This document shows, piece by piece, positions 28,203-36,288 of a stretch of 64,000 bases of DNA. Position numbers and translations under genes: made by a program. Positions within the stretch are counted from its first letter, which is position 1. Each line of letters begins with the position of its first letter. The notes beneath the pieces were generated by a model. That model was not told where the DNA came from and made no database searches. It saw only the letters and a list, made by a program, of their open reading frames with translations. This DNA comes from an uncultured Pelagibacteraceae bacterium (GTDB taxonomy: Bacteria > Pseudomonadota > Alphaproteobacteria > Pelagibacterales > AG-422-B15), in assembly GCA_902613805.1 (NCBI GenBank), contig CACMIV010000001.1:240001-304000 (forward strand), in the 5' to 3' direction.

Positions 28203-29027
28203 ATGAAAAAAAAGAAAAAAGTCACTAAAGTCGACAAAAAGAAAATTCTGAAAAAGAAAACTTTAAAAAAAAATACAGTTGTAAAAAAGAAAGCCTCAGT
28301 AAAGAAGAATCCAAAAAAGAAACAAGTAAAAAAAGTTGTTAAAAAGACAAAAGTTAAAAAGACAAAAGAAGTAGGGAAATTTGTAGAGCCTAAACTTCCT
28401 CCACAATCTGACAAAAAAGTTAATAATCGAATTATTAATCCTGCTCACTATCAAGCAAAAAAAGTTAAAAAGTTTTTAGAAATAAAGACCATTAAAGAAA
28501 AAAAAGTCAAAAAAATTTTTAATACAAAGGATTATGTTGTTTATCCAACACACGGTGTAGGCCAAGTTATAGATATTGAAAAAAGAGAGGTCGTTGGACA
28601 AAAATTAGAGATGTATGTGATAGAGTTTGTGCGAGATAAATTAATTTTGAGAGTTCCAGTTGAGAAGGCGAAGTCTCTTAACTTAAGAAAAGTATCAAAA
28701 CCATCTAAGATTCAAGCTGTATTAAAAATCCTTTCTCAAAAACCAAAAATAAAGAGAACAATGTGGAGTAGAAGAGCTCAGGAATATGACCTTAAAATTA
28801 ACTCAGGTGACATAGAGCAGATTGCTGAGGTTGTAAGAGATCTTAACAGAGCAAATAATCAAATAGAGCAATCTTATAGTGAGCGTCAACTTTTTGAATT
28901 ATCTTATGATCGATTTTTGAGAGAAGTGATTGCTGGGCTTAAAATTACTGAGGAAAATGCAATAAAAAAAGTCGATAAGATCCTTGGTAGAGATAAATTA
29001 AAAAACGCCCCTAGTTTGTTGAACTAA
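28203..29027 (+). CDS. carD: CarD family transcriptional regulator with long lysine-rich N-terminal tail
   Basis: CarD/CdnL proteins bind the RNA polymerase beta subunit and stabilise open promoter complexes. Residues about 107-274 are a complete CarD domain: TKDYVVYPTHGVGQVIDIEKREVVGQ (the RNAP-interaction Tudor-like fold) and a C-terminal helical DNA-binding part (about 170-265, with MWSRRAQEY). Residues 1-106 are an extension; the first 58 contain 30 lysines. It resembles histone H1 tails and the neighbouring H1-like gene. The start is the only in-frame ATG before the domain. The 3' end overlaps a hairpin used as a terminator on the other strand. Confidence 0.92.
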   Translation: MKKKKKVTKVDKKKILKKKTLKKNTVVKKKASVKKNPKKKQVKKVVKKTKVKKTKEVGKFVEPKLPPQSDKKVNNRIINPAHYQAKKVKKFLEIKTIKEKKVKKIFNTKDYVVYPTHGVGQVIDIEKREVVGQKLEMYVIEFVRDKLILRVPVEKAKSLNLRKVSKPSKIQAVLKILSQKPKIKRTMWSRRAQEYDLKINSGDIEQIAEVVRDLNRANNQIEQSYSERQLFELSYDRFLREVIAGLKITEENAIKKVDKILGRDKLKNAPSLLN

Positions 29028-29061
29028 GGGCGCAAAAAAAAAGCATTGATTAATCAATGCT
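29006..29061 (-). terminator. Tandem intrinsic terminators after the histone-like gene
   Basis: Reading the minus strand, the perfect palindrome AGCATTGATTAATCAATGCT (29061-29042) is followed directly by nine T, the classic intrinsic terminator. A second stem (29032-29006, 11 bp with one mismatch, loop TGTT/AACA) comes next and is followed by five T. The second stem covers the last codons and stop of carD. On the plus strand neither stem is followed by a T-run immediately, though TTCTTTTTTTT follows about 7 bases after the first palindrome, so plus-strand termination for carD is less certain. Confidence 0.82.
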
Positions 29062-29063
29062 AA

Positions 29064-29321
29064 TTATCTTCTTTTTTTTCTTCTAGCAGCTTTCTTTTTC
29101 TTTTTAGGCGCGGCTTTTTTCTTAGCGGCTTTCCTTTTTTTCTTTTTAGGGGCTGCTTTTTTCTTAGCAGGCTTCCTTTTAGCTGCTTTACGTTTTTTCT
29201 TTTTAGGAGCTGCTTTTTTCTTAGCTGGCTTCCTTTTAGCAGCTTTACGTTTTTTCTTAGGCGCTGCTTTTTTCTTAGCTTTTTTCCTTGCTTTCGCAAA
29301 GATCACTTTAAGTTCCTCCAT
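29064..29321 (-). CDS. Histone H1-like lysine/alanine-rich DNA-binding protein
   Basis: Likely nucleoid protein of the histone H1/HC1-like type. The 85 residues begin MEELKVIFAKARKKAKKK and then repeat a unit of about 18-19 residues of the pattern APKKKKRKAAKRKPAKKKA (units at about 20-37, 38-56 and a shorter one to 70). 41 Lys and 10 Arg give extreme basicity; there is no globular domain. A strong Shine-Dalgarno (GGGGGAG, six bases before ATG) supports this frame and start over an overlapping lysine-rich frame. The gene has a leader hairpin and a double terminator, suggesting high expression. Confidence 0.85.
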   Translation of the reverse strand: MEELKVIFAKARKKAKKKAAPKKKRKAAKRKPAKKKAAPKKKKRKAAKRKPAKKKAAPKKKKRKAAKKKAAPKKKKKAARRKKRR

Positions 29322-29355
29322 AATTATCTCCCCCCGTTTGGGTTTAGTTAGAGGT

Positions 29356-29419
29356 TAGTAGATGAATCAAAATTGATTCGTTCTACTACAATGATTAAAC
29401 TTTTATGAAAAACTGTCAA
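29356..29419 (-). promoter_or_regulatory. Promoter and 5'-terminal stem-loop of the histone-like gene
   Basis: On the minus strand TTGACA (29419-29414) is followed after 17 bases by AATCAT (29396-29391), a plausible -35/-10 pair, placing the transcript start near 29384. Directly there lies a near-perfect inverted repeat (TAGTAG...CTACTA outer arms 29356-29361/29383-29388, GAATCAA/TTGATTC inner arms 29364-29379). It could be a 5'-end RNA stem-loop that protects the mRNA, or an operator. The remaining leader to the ATG is about 60 nt. Positions are read directly; function is inference. Confidence 0.5.
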
Positions 29420-29605
29420 TTTTTCGCTGTTTTTAGGTTTTATTGAATTTAAAATTTTTCTTCAATGTATTTTAAATTGTTAGTAAATGTATTTAAATAC
29501 TTATAGTAATTAGGTTTTTTTATAGTAACGAAAATTTATTTTTTTTATTAATATTAATTAAAATAAAATAAAAATTATTTTTTTTTTGAAAAAATCTTTA
29601 ATTAT
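29420..29605. other. AT-rich intergenic stretch before tRNA-Arg
   Basis: About 185 bp of very A/T-rich sequence, including runs of A and T, between the histone-like gene promoter and tRNA-Arg. It probably contains the tRNA promoter, but I see no clear consensus pair, no open frame and no obvious RNA. Confidence 0.4.
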
Positions 29606-29682
29606 GCGCTCGTAGCTCAGTAGGATAGAGCACAGGATTCCTAATCCTGGGGTCGGATGTTCGAATCATCTCGAGCGCGCCA
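29606..29682 (+). tRNA. tRNA-Arg (anticodon CCT)
   Basis: Cloverleaf read directly: acceptor GCGCTCG (29606-29612) pairs CGAGCGC (29672-29678), D-stem GCTC/GAGC, anticodon stem CAGGA/TCCTG around loop TTCCTAA, giving anticodon CCT at 29640-29642, which reads AGG. Discriminator G at 29679 is followed by an encoded CCA (29680-29682). The TpsiC arm with GTTCGAATC is normal. Confidence 0.95.
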
Positions 29683-29689
29683 ATATAAT

Positions 29690-30028
29690 TCAGCAAACGT
29701 TCGATCCATTATCTACTTTTTGTTGTGGATGAAGCAAAATTACCTCTTTATTTTCATTTATTGCACCTAAAATTAATACCTCTGACTCAATACCAGCGAT
29801 ATTTTTTTTGCCAAAATTACATACCGCAATAATTTGTTTTTGAAGAAGTTCTTTAATTGAATAATTTGTTATTTGAGCTGAGCTTTGTTTAATACCAACT
29901 TTTTCACCAAAATCAACTTTCAGCACATAAGCTGATTTTCTCGCCTTTTCGTTTATTTTTACTTCTAAAATAGTACCTACTAAGATCTCAATTTTTTCAA
30001 AATCTTCATATTTTACAATGTCTTTCAT
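29690..30028 (-). CDS. csaA: tRNA-binding domain chaperone CsaA
   Basis: CsaA-like OB-fold protein proposed as a protein-export chaperone that binds the same surface type as tRNA-binding domains. The 112 residues begin with YEDFEKIEILVGTILEV, then SAYVLKVDFGEKVGIKQSSAQI, and end with GIESEVLILGAINENKEVILLHP, matching the family along its whole length. It is a monocistronic gene convergent with tRNA-Arg and divergent from rpoH. Confidence 0.9.
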   Translation of the reverse strand: MKDIVKYEDFEKIEILVGTILEVKINEKARKSAYVLKVDFGEKVGIKQSSAQITNYSIKELLQKQIIAVCNFGKKNIAGIESEVLILGAINENKEVILLHPQQKVDNGSNVC

Positions 30029-30115
30029 ATTAAATTAAGCCACATTGGCAGTTTTTATACCCTCAAAATTGAAGATTCAAATTGTCTTTTTATATTGAAT
30101 TTGTATTTTACTGTC

Positions 30116-30979
30116 ATGTCAAGTTTTGATGATACAAACGAAATGAAATCTTTTGTTAAGAAAGCCATGTCTATTCCTTTACTTGAAGAAAATCATGAAA
30201 AGGTTTTAGCAAAAAAATGGATTAAAAACAAAGATGAAAAGGCGTTGCACGAACTAACCCAATCTCACATCAGATTGGTTATTGCTTTCGCTGTTAAGTA
30301 TAAGAACTATGGTCTTAATTTAAGCGATCTAATTCAAGAGGGTAATATAGGTTTAATGAAAGCTGCAGAAAGATTTGAGTTGGATAAAGAAGTTAGATTC
30401 TCAACTTATGCTGGATGGTGGATAAGAGCATCAATTCAAGATTTTGTTCTTAAAAATTGGTCATTAGTCAGAATCGCAACTACCTCAAAACAAAAGAGTC
30501 TATTTTTTAGTCTGAGAAAATTAAAACAGAAAATTCATCAGACGGAACATGGATCAATTGATTTTCGGACTGCGCAAGGTATTGCTAATGATTTAAATAT
30601 TTCAACTTCTGATGTTATAAAAATGGACAGTAGAATTAGTCAAAACGATAGCTCTCTAAACCACAAGATTAATGATGATAGTGAAAGCGAGTTTATGGAA
30701 CTCATTGAGGATGAAGATGCCAGGCCTGATGATAAGGTATTCGAAAAAGATCAGTTAAATTTCAAAAAAAAATTAATAACAAAAACATTAGATATACTTG
30801 ACGAAAGAGAAGTTAAAATCATTAAAGACAGACACCTTACAGAAGAAGTTAAAACACTTGATATATTGGGAAAAGAGTTAAAAATTTCAAAAGAGCGCGT
30901 AAGACAAATTGAAAAAGCCGCAATGATGAAGATGAAATCTTATATTTCAAATTCTCAAAAAAAAGAATTTATTTTTTAA
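30116..30979 (+). CDS. rpoH: RNA polymerase sigma-32 (heat-shock sigma factor)
   Basis: Directs RNA polymerase to heat-shock promoters. The 287-residue product has the core-binding region 2.1/2.2 (DLIQEGNIGLMKAAERFELD, 71-90), the -10 recognition region 2.4 with WWIRASIQ, the RpoH box (QKSLFFSLRKLK, 126-137) typical of RpoH, and region 4 with a helix-turn-helix (LDILGKELKISKERVRQIEKAA). ATG at 30116 is chosen over TTG at 30095 because TTGAAG (30069-30074) and TATATT (30091-30096), 16 bp apart, could be the promoter, which would put the transcript start near 30103. It overlaps the convergent L2HGDH-like gene by 4 bp. Confidence 0.94.
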   Translation: MSSFDDTNEMKSFVKKAMSIPLLEENHEKVLAKKWIKNKDEKALHELTQSHIRLVIAFAVKYKNYGLNLSDLIQEGNIGLMKAAERFELDKEVRFSTYAGWWIRASIQDFVLKNWSLVRIATTSKQKSLFFSLRKLKQKIHQTEHGSIDFRTAQGIANDLNISTSDVIKMDSRISQNDSSLNHKINDDSESEFMELIEDEDARPDDKVFEKDQLNFKKKLITKTLDILDEREVKIIKDRHLTEEVKTLDILGKELKISKERVRQIEKAAMMKMKSYISNSQKKEFIF

Positions 30980-32085
30980 TCCATCAAGTCGCATACATAA
31001 TCTGCTATAACCAACGAAGAAGTTAATCCCGGAGACTCCATTCCAAATAGATTCATTAAATTATTAATTCCATGATCTTGCTCTCCCTGAATTGAAAAGT
31101 CGCTTTTTCCTTCCCCTTTGTTTTTTAGCTTTGGTCTTATCCCTGAATAGCCTGCTTTGAGGTCTTCGATTTTAATAGATGGAATATATTTTCTAATATC
31201 ATTATGAAATAAAACTTGCCTCTCTTTATCAACTAAATAATCAATCTCATCCACCCATTCTACATCAGGTCCAAATCTGACTTGCATTCCCAGATCAAGA
31301 CCTAAATGGAGACCGAGACTTGCATCATCTGGTATCGGATAAATTAAATGACGAATCTTTAAATCTTTTCCAGTTTCAAAATAGTTTCCTTTAGCAAAAT
31401 ACGTCTTAGGAATATGTTTTTGATCTAAAGGCAATATATTGTTTGCAACATTTTCAGCTTTTAAACCAGCCGCATTAATAATTATTGAAGACTTAATAAT
31501 TATTTCTTCACCATCGCTCAGCACAGTAGAGCAGAATTTATTTTCAAAAATTTCAGATTTCAAGAACTGTGAGTTGTAAGCAATGTTTCCCGAACTTTCC
31601 TCTAGCTCGCCAAGGTATGACCTCATTAAGGCATTCTGGTCAACAATACCTGTAGATGGTACAAACAATGCTTCGATACATTTTACTAAAGGCTCTTTGC
31701 TGGTAACGTAATTTCCTGTTACTCTCTCTATTCCTTCAACGCCATTATATTTTGCTTTGGAGAAAATTTCCTCGAGTTTAGGAATTTCATTGGAAGATGT
31801 TGCGACAATGAACTTTCCTGTATTAATATGAGGCACATTAAATTTTTGACAATATTCATACATTCTACGGTTTCCATCGGCACAAAATTTAGCCTTCATT
31901 GAGTCCTTGTCATAATAAACTCCTGCATGAATTACTCCGCTATTTCTGGAACTGGTAACAGAACCAAAAGTATTTTCTTTCTCCAATACAATGACTTCAC
32001 GACCTTTGGCGGCAAAACTTTTAGCTATGGCTAACCCAATAACCCCTCCACCGATTACTAGTACATCTGCGAAATTAGAACTCAT
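30976..32085 (-). CDS. FAD-dependent oxidoreductase, L-2-hydroxyglutarate dehydrogenase-like
   Basis: DAO-fold flavoprotein of the LhgO/L2HGDH family, which oxidises L-2-hydroxyglutarate or related 2-hydroxyacids. The 369-residue protein has the N-terminal Rossmann motif VLVIGGGVIGLAIAKSFA and the family segment RNSGVIHAGVYYDKDSMKAKFC. The C-terminal GIRPKL and GMESPGLTSSLVIADYV blocks match L2HGDH. It shares one base with the GNAT stop (TAATG), so it belongs to the ispH operon. The precise substrate is unverified. Confidence 0.85.
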   Translation of the reverse strand: MSSNFADVLVIGGGVIGLAIAKSFAAKGREVIVLEKENTFGSVTSSRNSGVIHAGVYYDKDSMKAKFCADGNRRMYEYCQKFNVPHINTGKFIVATSSNEIPKLEEIFSKAKYNGVEGIERVTGNYVTSKEPLVKCIEALFVPSTGIVDQNALMRSYLGELEESSGNIAYNSQFLKSEIFENKFCSTVLSDGEEIIIKSSIIINAAGLKAENVANNILPLDQKHIPKTYFAKGNYFETGKDLKIRHLIYPIPDDASLGLHLGLDLGMQVRFGPDVEWVDEIDYLVDKERQVLFHNDIRKYIPSIKIEDLKAGYSGIRPKLKNKGEGKSDFSIQGEQDHGINNLMNLFGMESPGLTSSLVIADYVCDLMD

Positions 32086-32570
32086 TAGATATTTTTAACC
32101 ATTAATGAAACTTTTTTTGTATTATTTTCAGTAAACTGAAAGCCAACATTCTTATAGTCTAAACTTTCATGAAAACTTTTAGAAATTGGGTTTGGAGGTT
32201 CTATGTTAAATTCGCATGCAATCATATTATATTCATCTAGTGAATTCTCGAGATCTAGATACAGACTTTTTCCTATACCCAATCCTCTAAATTTACTTGA
32301 TATAGCAATTCTATCAATGTATGCAAAATCACTATATCTCTCCGTAAACCACTTATAATTTAAACTCTGATAATCAAGGCCAGATGGCAAAACAAGTAAA
32401 AATCCACAAATATTATTATCATTATTGATAGCTACTTTAAAATAAGTTTTTTTTTCATAAAAATTTAAAAACTCTTCGTATGATACAGAGTTCACAGCAG
32501 GTATAGCATCTTCATTAATCAAAATGATATCTTTTATATCATCAATAGTGACATTTCTTAATTTAAACAT
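32085..32570 (-). CDS. GNAT family N-acetyltransferase
   Basis: Acetyl-CoA-dependent acyltransferase with an unknown acceptor. The product (161 residues from the ATG at 32570) opens with FKLRNVTIDDIKDI, a typical GNAT beginning, and has the acetyl-CoA-binding motif A region DRIAISSKFRGLGIGKSLYLDLE (R-x-x-G-x-G/A) at about 90-112. ATG at 32570 fits this N-terminus; a start at 32585 is possible. It sits inside the ispH/thioesterase/GNAT/L2HGDH-like operon, which gives no clear substrate hint. Confidence 0.8.
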   Translation of the reverse strand: MFKLRNVTIDDIKDIILINEDAIPAVNSVSYEEFLNFYEKKTYFKVAINNDNNICGFLLVLPSGLDYQSLNYKWFTERYSDFAYIDRIAISSKFRGLGIGKSLYLDLENSLDEYNMIACEFNIEPPNPISKSFHESLDYKNVGFQFTENNTKKVSLMVKNI

Positions 32571-33012
32571 CACAAGTAACTTCATAACTATTTTTATAAA
32601 TTTCTGGCATTCTTATAGGTTTAAAATTAATAAGACTCACGCATGCGTAGTCAACGTTTGAAGAAAAGACAGTTTGATTTTTTGCAATATTTATTATTTG
32701 AAAAAATCTGCTCAATCTGACTTTTTTATCAGTCTTTGTAATCCATGTTGAAATCGCAATTTCATCATCAATGAAAAGCGATCCAGAAAAATTATTTTCA
32801 CTCCTAATAACAACACATGCACATTGATATTTTTTATATACATCAGGAGTAATACCTAATTTAGCTGAATGATCCCAACTGACTAGTTCGCACCAATTCA
32901 AATATACTTTATTATTAACATGACCTAAAATATCAATATCACTCTCTTTTATGGTGAACTTTAAAATATGAGGGTTACTATAATCCCATTTTAAATCTTT
33001 TATGTTAACCAA
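32563..33012 (-). CDS. Acyl-CoA thioesterase (4HBT hot-dog fold)
   Basis: A 149-residue hot-dog thioesterase, likely YbgC/4-hydroxybenzoyl-CoA-thioesterase-like. The signature is ESDIDILGHVNNKVYLNWCE: aspartate, then GHVNN-x-Y. The start is TTG at 33012, 8 bases after AAGGA, since no ATG exists near the N-terminus; the gene overlaps the ispH end by 8 bp. Its C-terminal codons overlap the GNAT start. Which acyl-CoA it hydrolyses is unknown. Confidence 0.82.
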   Translation of the reverse strand: MVNIKDLKWDYSNPHILKFTIKESDIDILGHVNNKVYLNWCELVSWDHSAKLGITPDVYKKYQCACVVIRSENNFSGSLFIDDEIAISTWITKTDKKVRLSRFFQIINIAKNQTVFSSNVDYACVSLINFKPIRMPEIYKNSYEVTCDV

Positions 33013-33949
33013 CTCTCAATTCCTTAGGTAATTTAAAAGTTACATTTTCGTGTCCTAAACTGAGCTCTTCAATCGTAACTTGATAAAATTCTGCAAATTT
33101 ATTAATTACATTTTTGACCAGTATGTCAGGAACCGAAGCGCCTGAAGAAATACCAATTGATGTCATAAGCTCATAGTCTTTAACATTTAAATTAACTTCA
33201 TTTTCCAAGAGAATTGAGTTCTCACAACCTGCATTTTTTGCGACTTCCACCAAGCGATTAGAATTAGATGAATTACTTGATCCAACAACTATAAAAGCAT
33301 CACACATTTGAGCGTATTCTTTTATTGCTATTTGACGATTTGAGGTCGCATAGCAAATATCTTCTTTTGGAGAAGAAATTATTTTAGGTAATCGAACTTT
33401 TAATGCTTCTATTATTTTTTTTGTATCATCGAGTGAGAGTGTTGTTTGAGTTAAATAGGCAAAATTATCATTGTCATTTATAGACAGTTTCATTACATCA
33501 CTTACCGTTTCAATAAGTTCTATGCTGCCGCTTGGAAGCTGGCCCATGGTTCCTATTACTTCAGGGTGGTTTTTATGTCCAATAAGAATAATGCGGTAAC
33601 CCAATTCAAAAAACTTCATAGCTTGAACATGAACTTTGGTTACAAGTGGACATGTTGCATTAATAACTATTTTATTTTGTTTATTTGCATGTAGCTCAAC
33701 ATCCTTTGAAACACCGTGAGCGGAAAAGATGAATGGACGATCTGGGGGTGCATCATTAATATTATCTAAAAAAACTGCGCCCTTATCACTTAATTCATCT
33801 ATGACATATTTATTATGAACAATTTCGTGGTTCACATAAACTGGCGGGCCATATTTTTTTATTGCTAGTTCAACTATTTCAATTGCGCGGGTAACACCAG
33901 CACAAAATCCGCGAGGTGAAATTAAATATATTTTCTTACTAGTTTTCAT
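33005..33949 (-). CDS. ispH: 4-hydroxy-3-methylbut-2-enyl diphosphate reductase
   Basis: Final step of the MEP pathway, producing IPP and DMAPP with a [4Fe-4S] cluster. The 314-residue protein has the three cluster cysteines in PRGFCAGVTRAIEI, INATCPLVTKVH and EDICYATSNRQ, plus HGVS and the TQTTLS block, all standard for IspH. Start is ATG at 33949. It heads a four-gene operon (thioesterase, GNAT, L2HGDH-like). In many alphaproteobacteria ispH is instead followed by a homoserine kinase gene; that neighbour is missing here. Confidence 0.97.
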   Translation of the reverse strand: MKTSKKIYLISPRGFCAGVTRAIEIVELAIKKYGPPVYVNHEIVHNKYVIDELSDKGAVFLDNINDAPPDRPFIFSAHGVSKDVELHANKQNKIVINATCPLVTKVHVQAMKFFELGYRIILIGHKNHPEVIGTMGQLPSGSIELIETVSDVMKLSINDNDNFAYLTQTTLSLDDTKKIIEALKVRLPKIISSPKEDICYATSNRQIAIKEYAQMCDAFIVVGSSNSSNSNRLVEVAKNAGCENSILLENEVNLNVKDYELMTSIGISSGASVPDILVKNVINKFAEFYQVTIEELSLGHENVTFKLPKELRVG

Positions 33950-33989
33950 ACTGTTTTAATTTATAAAAGAAGATATATATTTTTTCCAT

Positions 33990-36278
33990 ATGAATTTAGA
34001 AGACAGAATTGAAATATTTGGAAAGATTTTAGTAAACCATCGTATTAAAGTAATATTGGGCAGTTTATTAATCATTTTCACAATATCATTCGGCATGAAA
34101 TTCCTAGAAACTCCCTCAGGATATAGAGGCTTTGTTGAGGAAGATTTTAAATACTACAAAGATGTACTAGATTTAGAGGAAAAGTATGGAAACATAGATG
34201 TTCTGACTTTAGTTGTTAAACCAGAAAAGGGTAACATATTTCAAAAAGATGTATTAAGTCTTATTCATGAACTCACTGAAATTTCCTGGCAAACGCCATA
34301 TTCGTCAAGAGTAAGCTCAATTACAAACCATCAATACACCACAGTAGACGGTGATGACATATCAATAAGTGATTTTATTGATGATGTTGACTCACTAAGC
34401 ACAAATGAAATTGCAAATTTATATAATGCTGCAGTTTTAGAAGACGCTGTTGTAAATTTTGTGATGTCTGAAAGTGGAAAAATCGGTTTAGTTAATATTA
34501 ATCTTGAAATGCCTGAAGATATTGCTTTTCAGGAACCAATTTCATTTGCCTGGGAACAAAAAAATTATTTTGAAGACAGATATGAAGACATATTTGTTGG
34601 TGTAGCAGGTACTGCTCAATTCTCACATAATTTTCAATCTACCTCGGAGTCTGATGCATCAAAAATGTATCCAAGTTTTTTACTGCTGATCATCATCTTA
34701 ACTTATATTTTATTAAGATCTGTCGTAGCTTCAATAATTTCACTAATTGTAATTATGTTGTCTATTCTGCCATCACTTGGAGCTGCTGGATGGCTGGGGT
34801 TTGAAGTACAACCTCCTCTTATTACTGCGCCTATAATTATACTTACAATATCACTAACGCATGCCATACATATGTTGTCAATTGGGTTGACTAATATGAC
34901 TGAGGGAATGACAAAAAATGATGCTATTATTGAGAGCTTAAAAATAAATTTTATACCAATATTTCTTACAAGTTTCACCACAGCTGCAGGGATCGCAGGT
35001 ATTAACTTTGGGGATATTCCTGCTTATAGCGAAATGGCTAATACTGTTGTAATTGGCGCAGGTATTGGTTTTATTTTAAGTGTGACGATGCTTCCAGCTA
35101 TGTTTTCTTTACTTCCAATCAATGCAAGAAAAAGAAAAAGTTATGTACTCGAAGTTCTAAAAAACCTAGGTGAATTAATTTATAAATTTAAGGAGAGGTT
35201 TGTTATTGTAATAACTGCAATTTGTATAGCAGTTTTTAGTTTATTACCAAATTTACATTTTGATGATTATTTTAGTAGTTATTTTGATAGAGTTCCTGAA
35301 TGGCTAGAAGTAAAAAATACTGTTGACCCTGAATTTGGAAGCTCTTTTTATATATTTTCTGATATGCAATCAAATGAGCCGGATGGTATAACAAATCCTG
35401 AATACCTTAAAAAGCTTGATGAGTTCGAAAGTTGGCTCCTTACTCAACCTGAAGTAGCTGATGTATCTACTATTTCAGATGTTATTAAGACTTTAAATAA
35501 AAACATGAATGGCGGCTTGGACGAGTATTATGCAATTCCTGACAATAAAGCACTCATTGCGCAGTATCTGCTATTGTATGAGTTTTCAGTGCCATATGGG
35601 ATGGATTTAAAAAATCAAATGACTGCGGATAAATCAGATTCTAGAATTCTTATCAGAACAAATAACTCTACATCAATGGAGTCAGTTGCATTCAATGCAC
35701 GTGTGGATGAATGGGTTAATGAAAATATTTCACCTTTTAGTACAAATGGTGTTGCTGGGATTCCAATTATGATGCCACAACTATTTGTTGAAAACACAAG
35801 AGGGTTAGTAATCGGGCTTTTAATCTCTTTTACGTTTATAATTATGGTTGTTGGAATTTCTCTGCAAAGTTTTAGGTACGGTATAATAAGCATTGTTCCA
35901 AATATTATTCCTTTTGTACTTGGTTTCGGTCTTCTTACTCTTGCCACTGATATGGTAACGGCCGCTCATCAATTTGCTGTTCTTATTTCAATAGGCCTTG
36001 TAGTTGACGCAACTATCCACTTTTTATCAAAATATAAAAAAGCTCTTGCAATAAATTTACCCCCAAGAGAAGCAATACAATATTGTTTTAGATTTGTTGG
36101 TTATCCTATAATTGTTGCATCAATTTGTCTTTTTTCTGGGTTCTTATTTTTAACACAATCAATGTTCTACTATAATTTTATAATTGGTGGGATGTGTGCT
36201 TTGATAATTATGATAGCTTTACTCATTGACCTATTGCTTTTACCGGCTTTGCTTTTAATATTTGGAAAAAAAGTTTAA
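33990..36278 (+). CDS. RND-superfamily exporter (MMPL/HpnN-like)
   Basis: Inner-membrane proton-driven exporter of the MMPL type, probably moving a lipid or hydrophobic compound. The 762 residues show TM1 at about 19-36, a large periplasmic loop to about 228, a five-helix bundle (about 229-375), then the second half: TM at about 403-420, a second large loop to about 600, and a final five-helix bundle to the end. This duplicated 6+6 TM layout with two loops is diagnostic. It is followed by a LolA-like gene (10 bp) and an outer-membrane barrel gene, so the three may make a cell-envelope transport line. The substrate is unknown. Confidence 0.9.
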   Translation: MNLEDRIEIFGKILVNHRIKVILGSLLIIFTISFGMKFLETPSGYRGFVEEDFKYYKDVLDLEEKYGNIDVLTLVVKPEKGNIFQKDVLSLIHELTEISWQTPYSSRVSSITNHQYTTVDGDDISISDFIDDVDSLSTNEIANLYNAAVLEDAVVNFVMSESGKIGLVNINLEMPEDIAFQEPISFAWEQKNYFEDRYEDIFVGVAGTAQFSHNFQSTSESDASKMYPSFLLLIIILTYILLRSVVASIISLIVIMLSILPSLGAAGWLGFEVQPPLITAPIIILTISLTHAIHMLSIGLTNMTEGMTKNDAIIESLKINFIPIFLTSFTTAAGIAGINFGDIPAYSEMANTVVIGAGIGFILSVTMLPAMFSLLPINARKRKSYVLEVLKNLGELIYKFKERFVIVITAICIAVFSLLPNLHFDDYFSSYFDRVPEWLEVKNTVDPEFGSSFYIFSDMQSNEPDGITNPEYLKKLDEFESWLLTQPEVADVSTISDVIKTLNKNMNGGLDEYYAIPDNKALIAQYLLLYEFSVPYGMDLKNQMTADKSDSRILIRTNNSTSMESVAFNARVDEWVNENISPFSTNGVAGIPIMMPQLFVENTRGLVIGLLISFTFIIMVVGISLQSFRYGIISIVPNIIPFVLGFGLLTLATDMVTAAHQFAVLISIGLVVDATIHFLSKYKKALAINLPPREAIQYCFRFVGYPIIVASICLFSGFLFLTQSMFYYNFIIGGMCALIIMIALLIDLLLLPALLLIFGKKV

Positions 36279-36288
36279 AATGTAAAAA

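Noticed and set aside
28103-28414. Phe-rich minus-strand frame over the carD 5' region
   Set aside because: It is simply the reverse complement of lysine codons (AAA/AAG gives TTT/CTT).
29060-29299. Overlapping lysine-rich frame inside the H1-like gene
   Set aside because: It has no ribosome site and lacks a regular AKP/KAA unit pattern; it is a shadow produced by the repetitive DNA.
29064-29300. Short repeats as a possible CRISPR array
   Set aside because: Units are contiguous coding repeats of about 54-57 nt without spacers, within a protein gene.
30095-30115. TTG start of rpoH at 30095
   Set aside because: It coincides with a plausible -10 box (TATATT); the ATG at 30116 is better.
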